Assembly: GCA_048264105.1 (NCBI GenBank)
Contig: JBLXDJ010000007.1
Coordinates: 52,805-116,804 of the forward strand
DNA length: 64,000 nucleotides
Direction: 5' to 3'
Source: Oceanospirillum sp048264105
GTDB taxonomy: Bacteria > Pseudomonadota > Gammaproteobacteria > Pseudomonadales > Halomonadaceae
In this document: positions 27,047 through 35,985 of the stretch, in pieces
Position numbering within the stretch: the stretch's first letter is position 1
Layout: every line of letters begins with the position of its first letter
Translations under genes and position numbers: made by a program
The notes under the pieces: model-generated
Databases searched by the model: none
Seen by the model: only the letters and a program-made list of their open reading frames with translations
What the model was told of the DNA's origin: nothing

Positions 27047-30000
27047 ATGTTCCAGGGCTGGGTTTTAGTTGCTATATCACTGATTTACATCGCAATACTC
27101 TTTTCTATCGCCTGGTGGGGTGATGCCAAGGCCAAACGCAGCAAGGCTCGCCTGACCTCGCGCCGGCCTTTTGTTTACAGTCTGGCCCTGGGGGTTTACT
27201 GCACCTCCTGGACATTCTACGGCACAGTAGGGCAAGCAACTCACAGCAGCTGGACCTACCTGAGTATCTTTCTTGGCCCGATTATCATGTATGTGCTCTT
27301 CTCCGGGCTCATACGAAAAATCATCCGGGTCAGTAAAAAACAGAACATCACCTCCATCGCGGATTTTATCTCCTCCCGCTACGGAAAAACCCAGAGTCTG
27401 GCGATTCTTGTCACCCTGATCGCACTGGTGGGCACGCTGCCTTATATCGCCCTGCAGCTAAAAGCGGTCACCATGTCCTACAACGTGATCACCACCTACC
27501 CGGCACCGTTAACGGACAATAGTGTCGAGTTATTCAGCGATACCGGCTTTTACGTTGCCATTATGATGGCTATTTTCGCCATCATTTTCGGTACACGTAA
27601 CGTTGATGCCACAGAACACCATGATGGTCTGGTACTGGCCATCGCCTTTGAATCCATCATCAAACTACTGGCCTTTATGGTGGTTGGTGCCGCCATCACC
27701 TATGGCATGTTCAACGGTTTTAATGACCTGCTCACCCATGCCCGCTACTACCTTGAGATCGAAAAAGAGCTCAACAAAGACCCGATCAGTAATGGCTTTT
27801 TAGCGCAGACCCTGTTGGCGATGCTGGCCATTCTCTGCCTGCCACGCCAGTTCCATATGGCGGTTGTAGAGAACACGCACCCGGAAGACGCCCGTACCTC
27901 CCGCTGGGTTTTTCCCGCCTATCTGGTCGCAATCTCTTTCTTCGTCCTGCCGATTGCCGCAGCGGGACTTCTGATCTTTCCGGACGGCACCGTTGAGCCG
28001 GACACCTTTGTACTGACACTACCCATGGCAGCCCAGCAAGGCGGCCTGACCCTGCTGGCATTTATTGGTGGTTTCTCTGCCGCCACCAGTATGGTGATTC
28101 TTGCCACCATCGCCATCAGTATCATGGTGTCTAACGATATTGTGATCCCGCTGCTGCTGAAATTCCGCTGGAGCGGCAACACCTCACATCATGATTTCGG
28201 CCAGCTGGTACTGCGAATCCGACGCATCACCATTGTGGGTGTGTTAGCACTGGCTTACCTCACCTACCTTGCCATTGCGGAGTTTAACTCCCTGGCTGCG
28301 ACAGGCCTGCTCTCCTTTGCAGCTGTGGCGCAATTTGGCCCCTCGCTGATTGGCGGCATGTACTGGAAGCGCGGTAACCGCTATGGCGCACTGGCCGGTA
28401 TGACCAGCGGTATCCTGATCTGGGGCTACACCATGATGCTGCCAAGTCTTGCCAATGCAGGCTGGGTGGAATCCAATATTTTTGTCGACGGCCCTATGGG
28501 GATCTACTGGTTACGACCTGAGGCACTGTTTGGTGCCAATCTGGATTTTCTGACCCATGGCGTCATCTTCAGCCTGGGCATCAACCTGATCTGCTATATC
28601 GCGGTCTCAAATATCACCCGCCAGCGAGTGATCGACCGCATTCAGGCCTCTGCCTTTATCGACAGTATCGACACCCGCAACACCAAATCAGCACGTCCCT
28701 GGATGGGTTCCACCTCACTGGGTGACCTGATGGCGCTCTGTGAACGTTTCCTGGAACCCGAAGCGGTCGACAAAGCCTTCTCCGATTATTTCCTGCACAA
28801 CGATAAAGAGTCGTTCCGACCGGAAGATCGCGCCAGTATTGAAGTGATCCAGTTTACTGAGCGCTTACTTACTGGTGTCTTAGGGGCGTCATCGGCCCGT
28901 ATCGTGATCAACTCGGCCCTGCAGGGGAAAGAGATTCAGATCAGCGATGTGATCTCCATTGTTGATGAAGCGTCTCAGGTACTGGAATTTAACCGGGCAC
29001 TGTTGCAGGCAACGATCGAGAACGTCAGTCAGGGCATCTCGGTGGTGGATCACAACCTGAGACTGGTGGTCTGGAATCAGCATTATCTGGATCTTTTTAA
29101 TTTCCCGGACAATCTGATCCGTGTCGGTGAACCAATCGAGAATATCTTCCGCTTTAACGCTCAGAATGGTGAATACGGGCTGGGCGACCCTGAAGATCAG
29201 GTTCAGCAGCTACTGGATAACATCCGCTACGGCGAGCAGCACCGCTATATCCGTTACCGCAAAGATGGCACCGTGCTGGATGTGGAGGGCAACCCTATGC
29301 CCGGCGGTGGCTTTGTGTATACCTATCAGGACATTACCCAGCAGAAGCAAACCGAAGAAGCGTTGATTCAGAGTGAAAACAATATTCGTATCTACACCGA
29401 TAATGTACCGGCACTGATCGCCTACTTTGATACCGAACTGCGCTACCTGTTTACCAACAAGGCCTACGAAGAGGCGATGAGCGTCGACCGGACAACCATT
29501 ATCGGCCAGCCGATCTATAAGGTTCTGACCCTCAGCCAGTACGAAGCCCGCCGCCCCTATATCGAGCAGGTGCTCAGAGGCGAGCGCACGATCTTTGAAC
29601 TCGAGCATATTCTTGATAACGGACGTATGCGATACGGCCTTGTAACCTATACCCCGCATAAAAATGATCAGGGAGAAATTCTGGGTTTCTTCTCCCTGTA
29701 TCAGGATATTACCGAGCGCCGTAAAGCTGAAATCGCCCTGAAAGAGACCAACGAGACTCTGGAAGAACGGGTGAATGAGCGTACACAGGAGTTGTCGGAT
29801 CTTAACCAGGATCTGATGCAGGCCAAACAAACCTCTGAACAGGCTAACGCCTCAAAAACCCGCTTCCTGGCTGCGGCATCCCACGATCTGTTGCAGCCGC
29901 TGAATGCCGCCCGCCTGTTCACCTCGGCCCTGGCTCATCAGGTGAAAGAGGAAAATCCGGATCAGTACCGCATGACGCGCAATATCGACAGCTCGCTTAA

Positions 30001-30988
30001 AGCCGCAGAAGAGCTGCTGAGCACGCTGCTGGATATCTCCAAACTGGATGCCGGTGCTCTGCAGCCCAACTTAAGCACCTTTGAGCTGGCAGACATGCTA
30101 AAGCCCCTCAAAGCTGAGTTTGGCGTCATGGCGAGTGATCGCGGACTCCAGTTTAATGCGGTCAGCAGCAAAGCCATTGTCCGCAGCGACAGCCAGATGC
30201 TGCGCCGAATTGTGCAGAACTTCCTTTCTAATGCTGCCCGCTACACCCAACACGGGAAAATCCTACTGGGCTGCCGACGTATCAAAGATGGTGTACGTAT
30301 TGAAGTCTGGGATACCGGACCGGGCATCCCGGAGGAGAAGCTTTCTGAGATTTTCCAGGAATTTAAACGCCTCGATCACCCGGAACGACACAACAAAGAG
30401 GGTGAAAAAGGTCTGGGACTGGGTCTTTCAATCGCAGAACGCATGAGCCGGGTTCTGGATCACAAACTGCAGGTTCGCTCATGGCCCGGAGCCGGAACCG
30501 TGTTCAGTGTTGAAGTACCCTACGGGAAGGCTGAGGATCTGCCACAGGAGCAGGAAGAGAAAGCTACCGGTACATCCGGCAAGCGCCAGCGTAATAATCC
30601 ACTGGCTGGCCTGCATATCCTCTGTATCGACAACGAACCTCTCATTCTGGAAGGTATGGAAGCGATGCTCAGCAACTGGGATTGCCGTGTCAGCAAGGCC
30701 ACCACCATTGGCGGGGCAAAATCAGCAATCCGTAACTCAGGTATCCCGGATATTGTTCTGGCGGATTACCATCTGGATAACGACGTGACCGGTGTTATGG
30801 CGTTAACCGCCCTGAACGAGACCGTTGATGAGCCGATTCCCGGCATTATGATCACCGCAGACAGAACCGAAGGGGTGGCCGAAGAGATTAAGCGTGAAGG
30901 TTATACCCTGCTGCATAAGCCGCTTAAGCCTGCGCCACTCAGAGCTATGGTGACCCGCATTCTGAAGAGCCATAAGCTGAAACAGTAA
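27047..30988 (+). CDS. crbS: Hybrid sensor kinase with symporter domain, CrbS/MxtR type
   Basis: A 1313-residue protein joins an SSS transporter-like domain (about 1-500, roughly 13 helices) to cytoplasmic signalling modules: a linker with STAC-like features, two PAS domains (about 650-750 and 775-890), a coiled coil, a HisKA domain with the phospho-accepting His946 in AASHDLLQPL, an HATPase domain (GLGLGLSIAERM) and a C-terminal receiver with Asp1240 (VLADYHLD). This is the CrbS/MxtR layout; in Vibrio and Pseudomonas these kinases act with CrbR/ErdR to turn on acs and acetate uptake. The adjacent genes make the same role likely here. Confidence 0.93.
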   Translation: MFQGWVLVAISLIYIAILFSIAWWGDAKAKRSKARLTSRRPFVYSLALGVYCTSWTFYGTVGQATHSSWTYLSIFLGPIIMYVLFSGLIRKIIRVSKKQNITSIADFISSRYGKTQSLAILVTLIALVGTLPYIALQLKAVTMSYNVITTYPAPLTDNSVELFSDTGFYVAIMMAIFAIIFGTRNVDATEHHDGLVLAIAFESIIKLLAFMVVGAAITYGMFNGFNDLLTHARYYLEIEKELNKDPISNGFLAQTLLAMLAILCLPRQFHMAVVENTHPEDARTSRWVFPAYLVAISFFVLPIAAAGLLIFPDGTVEPDTFVLTLPMAAQQGGLTLLAFIGGFSAATSMVILATIAISIMVSNDIVIPLLLKFRWSGNTSHHDFGQLVLRIRRITIVGVLALAYLTYLAIAEFNSLAATGLLSFAAVAQFGPSLIGGMYWKRGNRYGALAGMTSGILIWGYTMMLPSLANAGWVESNIFVDGPMGIYWLRPEALFGANLDFLTHGVIFSLGINLICYIAVSNITRQRVIDRIQASAFIDSIDTRNTKSARPWMGSTSLGDLMALCERFLEPEAVDKAFSDYFLHNDKESFRPEDRASIEVIQFTERLLTGVLGASSARIVINSALQGKEIQISDVISIVDEASQVLEFNRALLQATIENVSQGISVVDHNLRLVVWNQHYLDLFNFPDNLIRVGEPIENIFRFNAQNGEYGLGDPEDQVQQLLDNIRYGEQHRYIRYRKDGTVLDVEGNPMPGGGFVYTYQDITQQKQTEEALIQSENNIRIYTDNVPALIAYFDTELRYLFTNKAYEEAMSVDRTTIIGQPIYKVLTLSQYEARRPYIEQVLRGERTIFELEHILDNGRMRYGLVTYTPHKNDQGEILGFFSLYQDITERRKAEIALKETNETLEERVNERTQELSDLNQDLMQAKQTSEQANASKTRFLAAASHDLLQPLNAARLFTSALAHQVKEENPDQYRMTRNIDSSLKAAEELLSTLLDISKLDAGALQPNLSTFELADMLKPLKAEFGVMASDRGLQFNAVSSKAIVRSDSQMLRRIVQNFLSNAARYTQHGKILLGCRRIKDGVRIEVWDTGPGIPEEKLSEIFQEFKRLDHPERHNKEGEKGLGLGLSIAERMSRVLDHKLQVRSWPGAGTVFSVEVPYGKAEDLPQEQEEKATGTSGKRQRNNPLAGLHILCIDNEPLILEGMEAMLSNWDCRVSKATTIGGAKSAIRNSGIPDIVLADYHLDNDVTGVMALTALNETVDEPIPGIMITADRTEGVAEEIKREGYTLLHKPLKPAPLRAMVTRILKSHKLKQ

Positions 30989-31038
30989 CGCCCCTACCGA
31001 TAAGACTGTTTGGCCAGAGGCTTTCTCCGGTACTTAGT

Positions 31039-31110
31039 CAAACAGTGCGCCAAGCAGTGCGCCAAACAGTGCGCCAAACAGTGCGCCAAACAGTGCGCCA
31101 AACAGTGCAC
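31039..31110. repeat. Six tandem copies of a 12-bp unit
   Basis: The unit CAAACAGTGCGC is repeated six times without gaps from 31039; copy 2 has one change (G for A) and copy 6 has one change (A for G). It lies 50 bp after the crbS stop and before the shared terminator, so it would be in the crbS 3' untranslated region. Confidence 0.95.
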
Positions 31111-31128
31111 CGTACATCATCAGAAACG

Positions 31129-31158
31129 AAAAAAGCCGCTGAAATCAGCGGCTTTTTT
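31129..31158. terminator. Bidirectional terminator between crbS and crbR
   Basis: A 14-bp palindromic stem with GCCGCTGA/TCAGCGGC at its centre, flanked by A- and T-runs, can end both convergent transcripts. Confidence 0.92.
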
Positions 31159-31191
31159 TTAGCAGGTATCTGCTCAGATCAACAGCAGAGA

Positions 31192-31854
31192 TCAGTCCGC
31201 AACTTTAGGCGGATCAACTTCCAGCTGCTTGGCAGCAATAACCGCCTGTGTACGGCTGTGTACGCCCAGCTTACGCAGAATAGCTGTTACGTGAGCTTTA
31301 ATGGTCGCTTCAGAAACATTCAGCTCGTAGGCGATCTGCTTATTCAGCAGCCCTTCGGTCAGCATGTTCAGTACACGGAACTGTTGTGGTGTCAGTGTAG
31401 ACAGCGCTTCAGCAAAACGCGCCTGTTCTTCACTCACTTCACTCAGGGTTTCAGAGATCTCAGGTGGTAACCAAACCTCACCGTTCAGAACCTCTTCAAT
31501 CGCATCCGCAATGGTCTCCAGAGAAGAAGACTTAGGAATAAAACCGGATGAACCAAAATCGATGGCCCGCTGAATAACAAGAGGTTCTTCAGTACCGGAC
31601 ACAACAATCACGGGAATAGCAGGACACTGTCCCCGTAAGAAAACCAGACCCGAGAAGCCATGAGCTCCCGGCATGTGCAGATCCAACAGGATAAGGTCTG
31701 CATCGGAATTGTTACTGGCTGCGGTCTGCACAGCCTCCATATCTTCGGCCTCAACAATCTCGGCTTCAGGTGCTACCTGCTTTACCGCTTGCTGCAGCGC
31801 GGCACGAAATAATGGATGATCGTCAGCAATAATGATCTTCTGTGCTAATGCCAT
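31192..31854 (-). CDS. crbR: LuxR-type response regulator CrbR/ErdR
   Basis: A 220-residue regulator has a receiver domain (about 5-125; acidic pocket ADDHP, phospho-acceptor Asp58 in LLDLHMPG) and a LuxR-type helix-turn-helix (about 150-215, VLNMLTEGLLNKQIAYELNV). ATG 31854 is chosen because GGAGG lies 6 bases upstream and the protein then starts MALAQKIIIADDHP. By family and position it is the partner of CrbS and should activate acs and the symporter operons. Confidence 0.93.
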   Translation of the reverse strand: MALAQKIIIADDHPLFRAALQQAVKQVAPEAEIVEAEDMEAVQTAASNNSDADLILLDLHMPGAHGFSGLVFLRGQCPAIPVIVVSGTEEPLVIQRAIDFGSSGFIPKSSSLETIADAIEEVLNGEVWLPPEISETLSEVSEEQARFAEALSTLTPQQFRVLNMLTEGLLNKQIAYELNVSEATIKAHVTAILRKLGVHSRTQAVIAAKQLEVDPPKVAD

Positions 31855-31940
31855 TAATCTCCTCCAACTCCCTGCTAGTCTTATATTTTTCACTCTTATT
31901 TGCTGGTCAATAATACCTTATTGTTGACACTTTTGCCTGC

Positions 31941-31982
31941 AAAAAAAAACTCCCATGTGGCAATCACACGGGAGTTTTTTGT
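31941..31982 (-). terminator. Intrinsic terminator after acs
   Basis: AAAAAACTCCC and GGGAGTTTTTT form the outer stem with extra pairing inside. A- and T-runs on the two sides allow termination of acs on the minus strand before crbR. Confidence 0.88.
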
Positions 31983-32015
31983 CTTTCAGCTCACGAAAGT
32001 CGGGAGCTTAACCTA

Positions 32016-33965
32016 TTAGCGGTTCAGACGGGACTCGATCAGGTTGTCTACAACACCAGGATCAGCCAGTGTTGAAGTATCACCCAGACCATCGCACTCG
32101 TTTGCTGCGATCTTACGCAGAATACGACGCATGATCTTACCGGAGCGAGTCTTAGGCAGACCGGCAGAGAACTGGATCAGATCCGGCGTTGCGATCGGAC
32201 CGATCTCTTTACGAACCCACTTAACCAGCTCTTTACGCAGGTCATCAGACTCTTCTACGCCATCATTCAGAGTGATGTAGATGTAGATGCCCTGACCTTT
32301 AATGTCATGCGGGTAGCCAACAACTGCTGCTTCAGCAACGTCTTTATGAGCCACCATCGCACTTTCGATCTCGGCAGTACCCATACGGTGACCGGATACA
32401 TTGATCACGTCATCAACACGACCGGTAATCCAGAAGTAACCGTCTTCGTCACGACGCGCGCCGTCACCAGTGAAGTAAGTGCCAGGATAAGTGCTGAAGT
32501 AAGTCTGGAAGAAACGCTCATGGTCGCCCCAGATGGAACGAGCCTGACCAGGCCAGCTGTCTTTCAGGATCAGACCACCTTCGGTCGCACCTTCCAGCTC
32601 AGTACCCTGACCATCAACCAGCGCAGGCTGAACACCAAAGAACGGCAGTGTTGCAGAACCTGGTTTCAGATCGGTTGCACCCGGCAGAGGAGAGATCAGA
32701 ATACCGCCGGTTTCAGTTTGCCACCAGGTATCAACAATCGGGCAGTTACCGTTACCGATATTCTTGTGGTACCACTCCCATGCTTCAGGGTTGATCGGCT
32801 CACCAACAGAACCCAGCAGACGCAGAGAATCACGCTTGGTGTTGCCCATTACGTCATCACCCTGAGCCATCAGAGCACGTACCGCAGTCGGCGCTGTGTA
32901 CAGGATATTTACGTTGTGCTTATCAACAACATCACCGAAACGGCTGTGAGATGGGTAAGAAGGTACGCCTTCAAACATCAGAGTCGTTGCGCCGTTTGCC
33001 AGCGGGCCGTATACGATATAGCTGTGACCGGTAATCCAACCTACATCAGCAGTACACCAGTAAACATCGCCTTCTTTGTAATCAAATACGTACTGGTGCG
33101 TCATGGATGCATAAACCATGTAACCACCAGTGGTGTGCTTCAGACCTTTAGGAGCACCAGTCGAACCGGAGGTGTACAGAATGAACAGCGGATCTTCAGC
33201 GTTCATCTCTTCCGGTGGGCATACGTCAGAAGCACCATCAAAGATATCGTGGTACCAAACATCACGGTGATCGTGCCATGCGATGTCGCCACCGGTGCAC
33301 TGAACCACAACCACTTTTTCAACGGTCTTAACCTGTGGGTTGGTCAGCGCCTCATCAACGTTCTCTTTCAGAGGAACCGCTTTACCACCACGACGACCCT
33401 GGTCCGCAGTGATCACGATACGGGAATCAGAGTTGATAATACGACCGGCAATCGCATCCGGGGAGAAGCCACCGAATACAACAGAGTGAACCGCACCGAT
33501 ACGGGCACAGGCCAGCATCGCAACAGCCGCTTCAGGAATCATTGGCATGTAGATGGTTACTACATCGCCCTTACGAACACCCTGGCCTTTCAGAGCGTTA
33601 GCGAACTTACATACGCGGGTGTAAAGATCACGGTAAGTGATGTTTTCAGACTGCTCAGGGTTGTCACCTTCCCAGATAATAGCAACCTGATCACCGCGGG
33701 TTTCCAGGTGGCGATCCAGACAGTTAGCACTGGCGTTCAGAGTACCGTCTTCAAACCAGTTGATATCAACATTGTGCGTGTCAAAGCTTACATTCTTAAC
33801 TTTGCTGAACGGTTTGATCCAGTCAATACGCTGGCCATGCTCAGCCCAGAATGCTTCCGGCTGTTCAACAGACTGCTTGTACATCTCTTCGTACTTCGCT
33901 TTATTGATCAAAGCGTTTGAAGCTACGTCTGCTGGTACTGGATACACTTTTTGTTGTTCGCTCAT
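32016..33965 (-). CDS. acs: Acetyl-CoA synthetase (AMP-forming)
   Basis: A 649-residue enzyme converts acetate, ATP and CoA to acetyl-CoA. It has the adenylation motif YTSGSTGAPKGLKHTTGG, the WWQTETGG block, the hinge YFTGDGARRDEDGYFWITGR and the C-terminal SGKIMRR containing the Lys that is reversibly acetylated in this family. Length is standard. An AGAGG site precedes the ATG. Its neighbours crbR, crbS and two symporter units make this an acetate-scavenging block. Confidence 0.98.
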   Translation of the reverse strand: MSEQQKVYPVPADVASNALINKAKYEEMYKQSVEQPEAFWAEHGQRIDWIKPFSKVKNVSFDTHNVDINWFEDGTLNASANCLDRHLETRGDQVAIIWEGDNPEQSENITYRDLYTRVCKFANALKGQGVRKGDVVTIYMPMIPEAAVAMLACARIGAVHSVVFGGFSPDAIAGRIINSDSRIVITADQGRRGGKAVPLKENVDEALTNPQVKTVEKVVVVQCTGGDIAWHDHRDVWYHDIFDGASDVCPPEEMNAEDPLFILYTSGSTGAPKGLKHTTGGYMVYASMTHQYVFDYKEGDVYWCTADVGWITGHSYIVYGPLANGATTLMFEGVPSYPSHSRFGDVVDKHNVNILYTAPTAVRALMAQGDDVMGNTKRDSLRLLGSVGEPINPEAWEWYHKNIGNGNCPIVDTWWQTETGGILISPLPGATDLKPGSATLPFFGVQPALVDGQGTELEGATEGGLILKDSWPGQARSIWGDHERFFQTYFSTYPGTYFTGDGARRDEDGYFWITGRVDDVINVSGHRMGTAEIESAMVAHKDVAEAAVVGYPHDIKGQGIYIYITLNDGVEESDDLRKELVKWVRKEIGPIATPDLIQFSAGLPKTRSGKIMRRILRKIAANECDGLGDTSTLADPGVVDNLIESRLNR

Positions 33966-34318
33966 CTAAATCTTGCCTCTGTGCCTGTGAGGGAAAGAAA
34001 CCCCGGGCGCTTTATTTTTATGATACGGAGGTTTAAAAAAAATAACCTCACCCGGAATACATATTCGCTGCAAAGTTATACTGGGCTGAGGGTCGTGAAA
34101 ACATTAGACCTTGGTAGCAGTATTTTTTTCTTTTAAATCAATAGGTTACAGACTTGTTTTTTATTTGTGACCATACAGACACTTTTGGTTTCATTCTTTC
34201 GCAGGTGCACAATAGCCTTTCATTCGACTTTCGGGTCATAAAATCATCTGAAATAAAGAAAAATATTGGCCTTAATAACTACCTATATAAAAGACAGAAT
34301 TTAAATCAGAAGTATTAT
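33966..34318. other. Intergenic region upstream of acs
   Basis: About 350 bp separate the acs start from the sprT stop. It is A/T-rich and should contain the acs control region. A 6-bp inverted repeat GAGGTT/AACCTC around 34027-34050 could be an operator, but I cannot match it to a known site. No gene is seen. Confidence 0.5.
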
Positions 34319-34885
34319 TTAAGCCTTTCTTTGCTTTTCAAAAATGAGCTCCTGCTGACAGGCACGACATAAATATTTGATTCCCTGAGCAATTTTATTA
34401 TGACGACGAATCGTCAGACCATGAATCCGCTCAGGGCAGCCACAGCGATATAAGTAATTTTGTTTCGCCGTTGTGCTGACATCATATTGATGGGTCGTTT
34501 TAGCCGGCACACCTAATACCTGCTCCATCACTCCCTTCCACTCACGACCATGGGGTTTAATCCGGGGACCAAATTCCCGGAAAGCCACCAGATGCGCCAG
34601 CTCGTGTGGCACCACATTGAGCATAAAGTCCTGATAGTTCTCCGCCATCAGCCCCAAATTAAAACGCAGCTTCCACTTTTGCAGGTAAGCCTGACCGGCA
34701 CACTTGCCTCTCAGGCTAAGATCCAGTTCCGGTACAGGGTAGGTTTTACCAAAATAGGCTTCGACTTTTTCCATCCAATAGATCAGGCCAAAACGCAGGG
34801 CAACCTCAGCCTGCACCTTATCTTTGGGATCAGGACAGACCGGCAACGCCTGAGGGTGTTTTTTCAGCAGAGTCTCGGTATTCAC
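34319..34885 (-). CDS. sprT: SprT-family zinc metalloprotease-like protein
   Basis: A 188-residue protein has the zinc-binding HELAH (94-98) in VPHELAHLV, followed by GPRIKPHGREWKGVM, and a C-terminal zinc ribbon (CGCPE and CRAC). These match E. coli SprT closely. SprT-like proteins are related to SPRTN DNA-protein-crosslink proteases, but the bacterial role is not settled. It stands alone between acs and a divergent UPF0149 gene. Confidence 0.9.
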   Translation of the reverse strand: MNTETLLKKHPQALPVCPDPKDKVQAEVALRFGLIYWMEKVEAYFGKTYPVPELDLSLRGKCAGQAYLQKWKLRFNLGLMAENYQDFMLNVVPHELAHLVAFREFGPRIKPHGREWKGVMEQVLGVPAKTTHQYDVSTTAKQNYLYRCGCPERIHGLTIRRHNKIAQGIKYLCRACQQELIFEKQRKA

Positions 34886-35183
34886 GGCTTATTCTTACGG
34901 CCTCAGTAGGATCGATCATAAAAACGAAACGGGATGGTGGCAGCTTGTCACTGAAATCTCAATTATCTGTCGGCTATCAGCGCTGTTATCAACGCCTGCC
35001 CCACGTCAACACCAGTACACGCTGCGCAGGGACACTGGTACAATGACGGCAATTTATTAGCCTCCATTATTTATCAGTTTCCATGTGCATGGCTGTACAG
35101 ATCACGCTGGCAGACATAACACAAGGCAAGCGCCAGTTTTCAGCAGGAGGCTAACTGTTGCAGGCACCCATTCAGAGGTAGTT

Positions 35184-35885
35184 ATGAAAGAAGAATCCAT
35201 CCCGGTAGCTGTGATCGACGACGAGATACTGGATCAGCTGTACGATTTTCTGGAATCCGATCAGGTTGATCCTGAAGCACTGGATGTTATCGGCCTGCAC
35301 GGTTTCATGGTGGCACTGGCAGTCTGTCCTGAAGCCGTACCTACCGGCGAATGGCTACCGGTTGCCTTTAATGGCATGCCTCGTTTCGCCACGGACAGCT
35401 CCGATGAGCTCAGTGAAGAAACCGTTATCGGCTGGCTGGAAAACATGCTGGAGCAGACCCGCACGGTACTTTATCGCGGCCAGACCATTGAACTGCCTTT
35501 CGAGCCTGAGCTGGAGATCGACGAAGTTCTGGACGACAGTGAAGTCAGCGCATGGTGTGCCGGTTTTGTTGAAGCCGTGATGATGCGTGAAGAGATCTGG
35601 TTTGGTCAGAATGAGCAGGATGCCGCTGAACTGCTGCTGCCCTTTATGGCAATCTCCTGTCTGTTCCCGGATGAAGAGCTGGACGATATCGTCGCCGATC
35701 TGGATACCACCAACCGCTTAGCGGCACAGCTGCCGGAAATTCTGGTGGATCTGTACCTGCTGTTTCACGCTCCGGCGGAGAAGCCTTCCTCTTTCCCCGG
35801 CAAAGGCGGCGCTGGTAAAGGTGGTGCTGGTAAAGGTGGCAAAGGCGGTCAGGGCAAAAATCGCCGGGGTGGTAAGCGTAAATAA
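35184..35885 (+). CDS. UPF0149 (YecA/YgfB-like) protein with basic Gly-Lys tail
   Basis: A 233-residue protein has a UPF0149 domain (about 12-200) with LDVIGLHGFMVALAVCPEAV and YRGQTIELPFEPE. The last 30 residues are unusual: GKGG units repeated four or five times and ending GKNRRGGKRK, strongly basic and probably disordered. This could bind nucleic acid or the ribosome. ATG 35184 has AGAGG upstream, whereas an earlier ATG at 35085 has none. The biochemical role of the family is unclear. Confidence 0.85.
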   Translation: MKEESIPVAVIDDEILDQLYDFLESDQVDPEALDVIGLHGFMVALAVCPEAVPTGEWLPVAFNGMPRFATDSSDELSEETVIGWLENMLEQTRTVLYRGQTIELPFEPELEIDEVLDDSEVSAWCAGFVEAVMMREEIWFGQNEQDAAELLLPFMAISCLFPDEELDDIVADLDTTNRLAAQLPEILVDLYLLFHAPAEKPSSFPGKGGAGKGGAGKGGKGGQGKNRRGGKRK

Positions 35886-35916
35886 GCGGCGTCTCCCAAA
35901 GCCTATTTGATCACCT

Positions 35917-35954
35917 AAAAAAGAGCGAAGGGGTTAAGCCTTCGCTCTTTTTTT
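35917..35954. terminator. Bidirectional terminator between UPF0149 and the ABC exporter
   Basis: A 15-bp perfect stem (35917-35931 with 35939-35953), with GAGCGAAGG/CCTTCGCTC at its core, is flanked by A- and T-runs and serves both convergent genes. Confidence 0.93.
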
Positions 35955-35985
35955 ATTACCGCTATATAAAGCATAACGAGCTTAA

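Noticed and set aside
31045..31470. A 141-codon plus-strand ORF starting with repeated RQTV units
   Set aside because: It is produced by the 12-bp tandem repeat and then runs antisense through crbR and across a strong terminator. It has no ribosome site.
32307..33920. A 537-codon open frame antisense to acs
   Set aside because: acs on the other strand has all family motifs. The antisense frame is a by-product of its codon use and has no recognisable domain.
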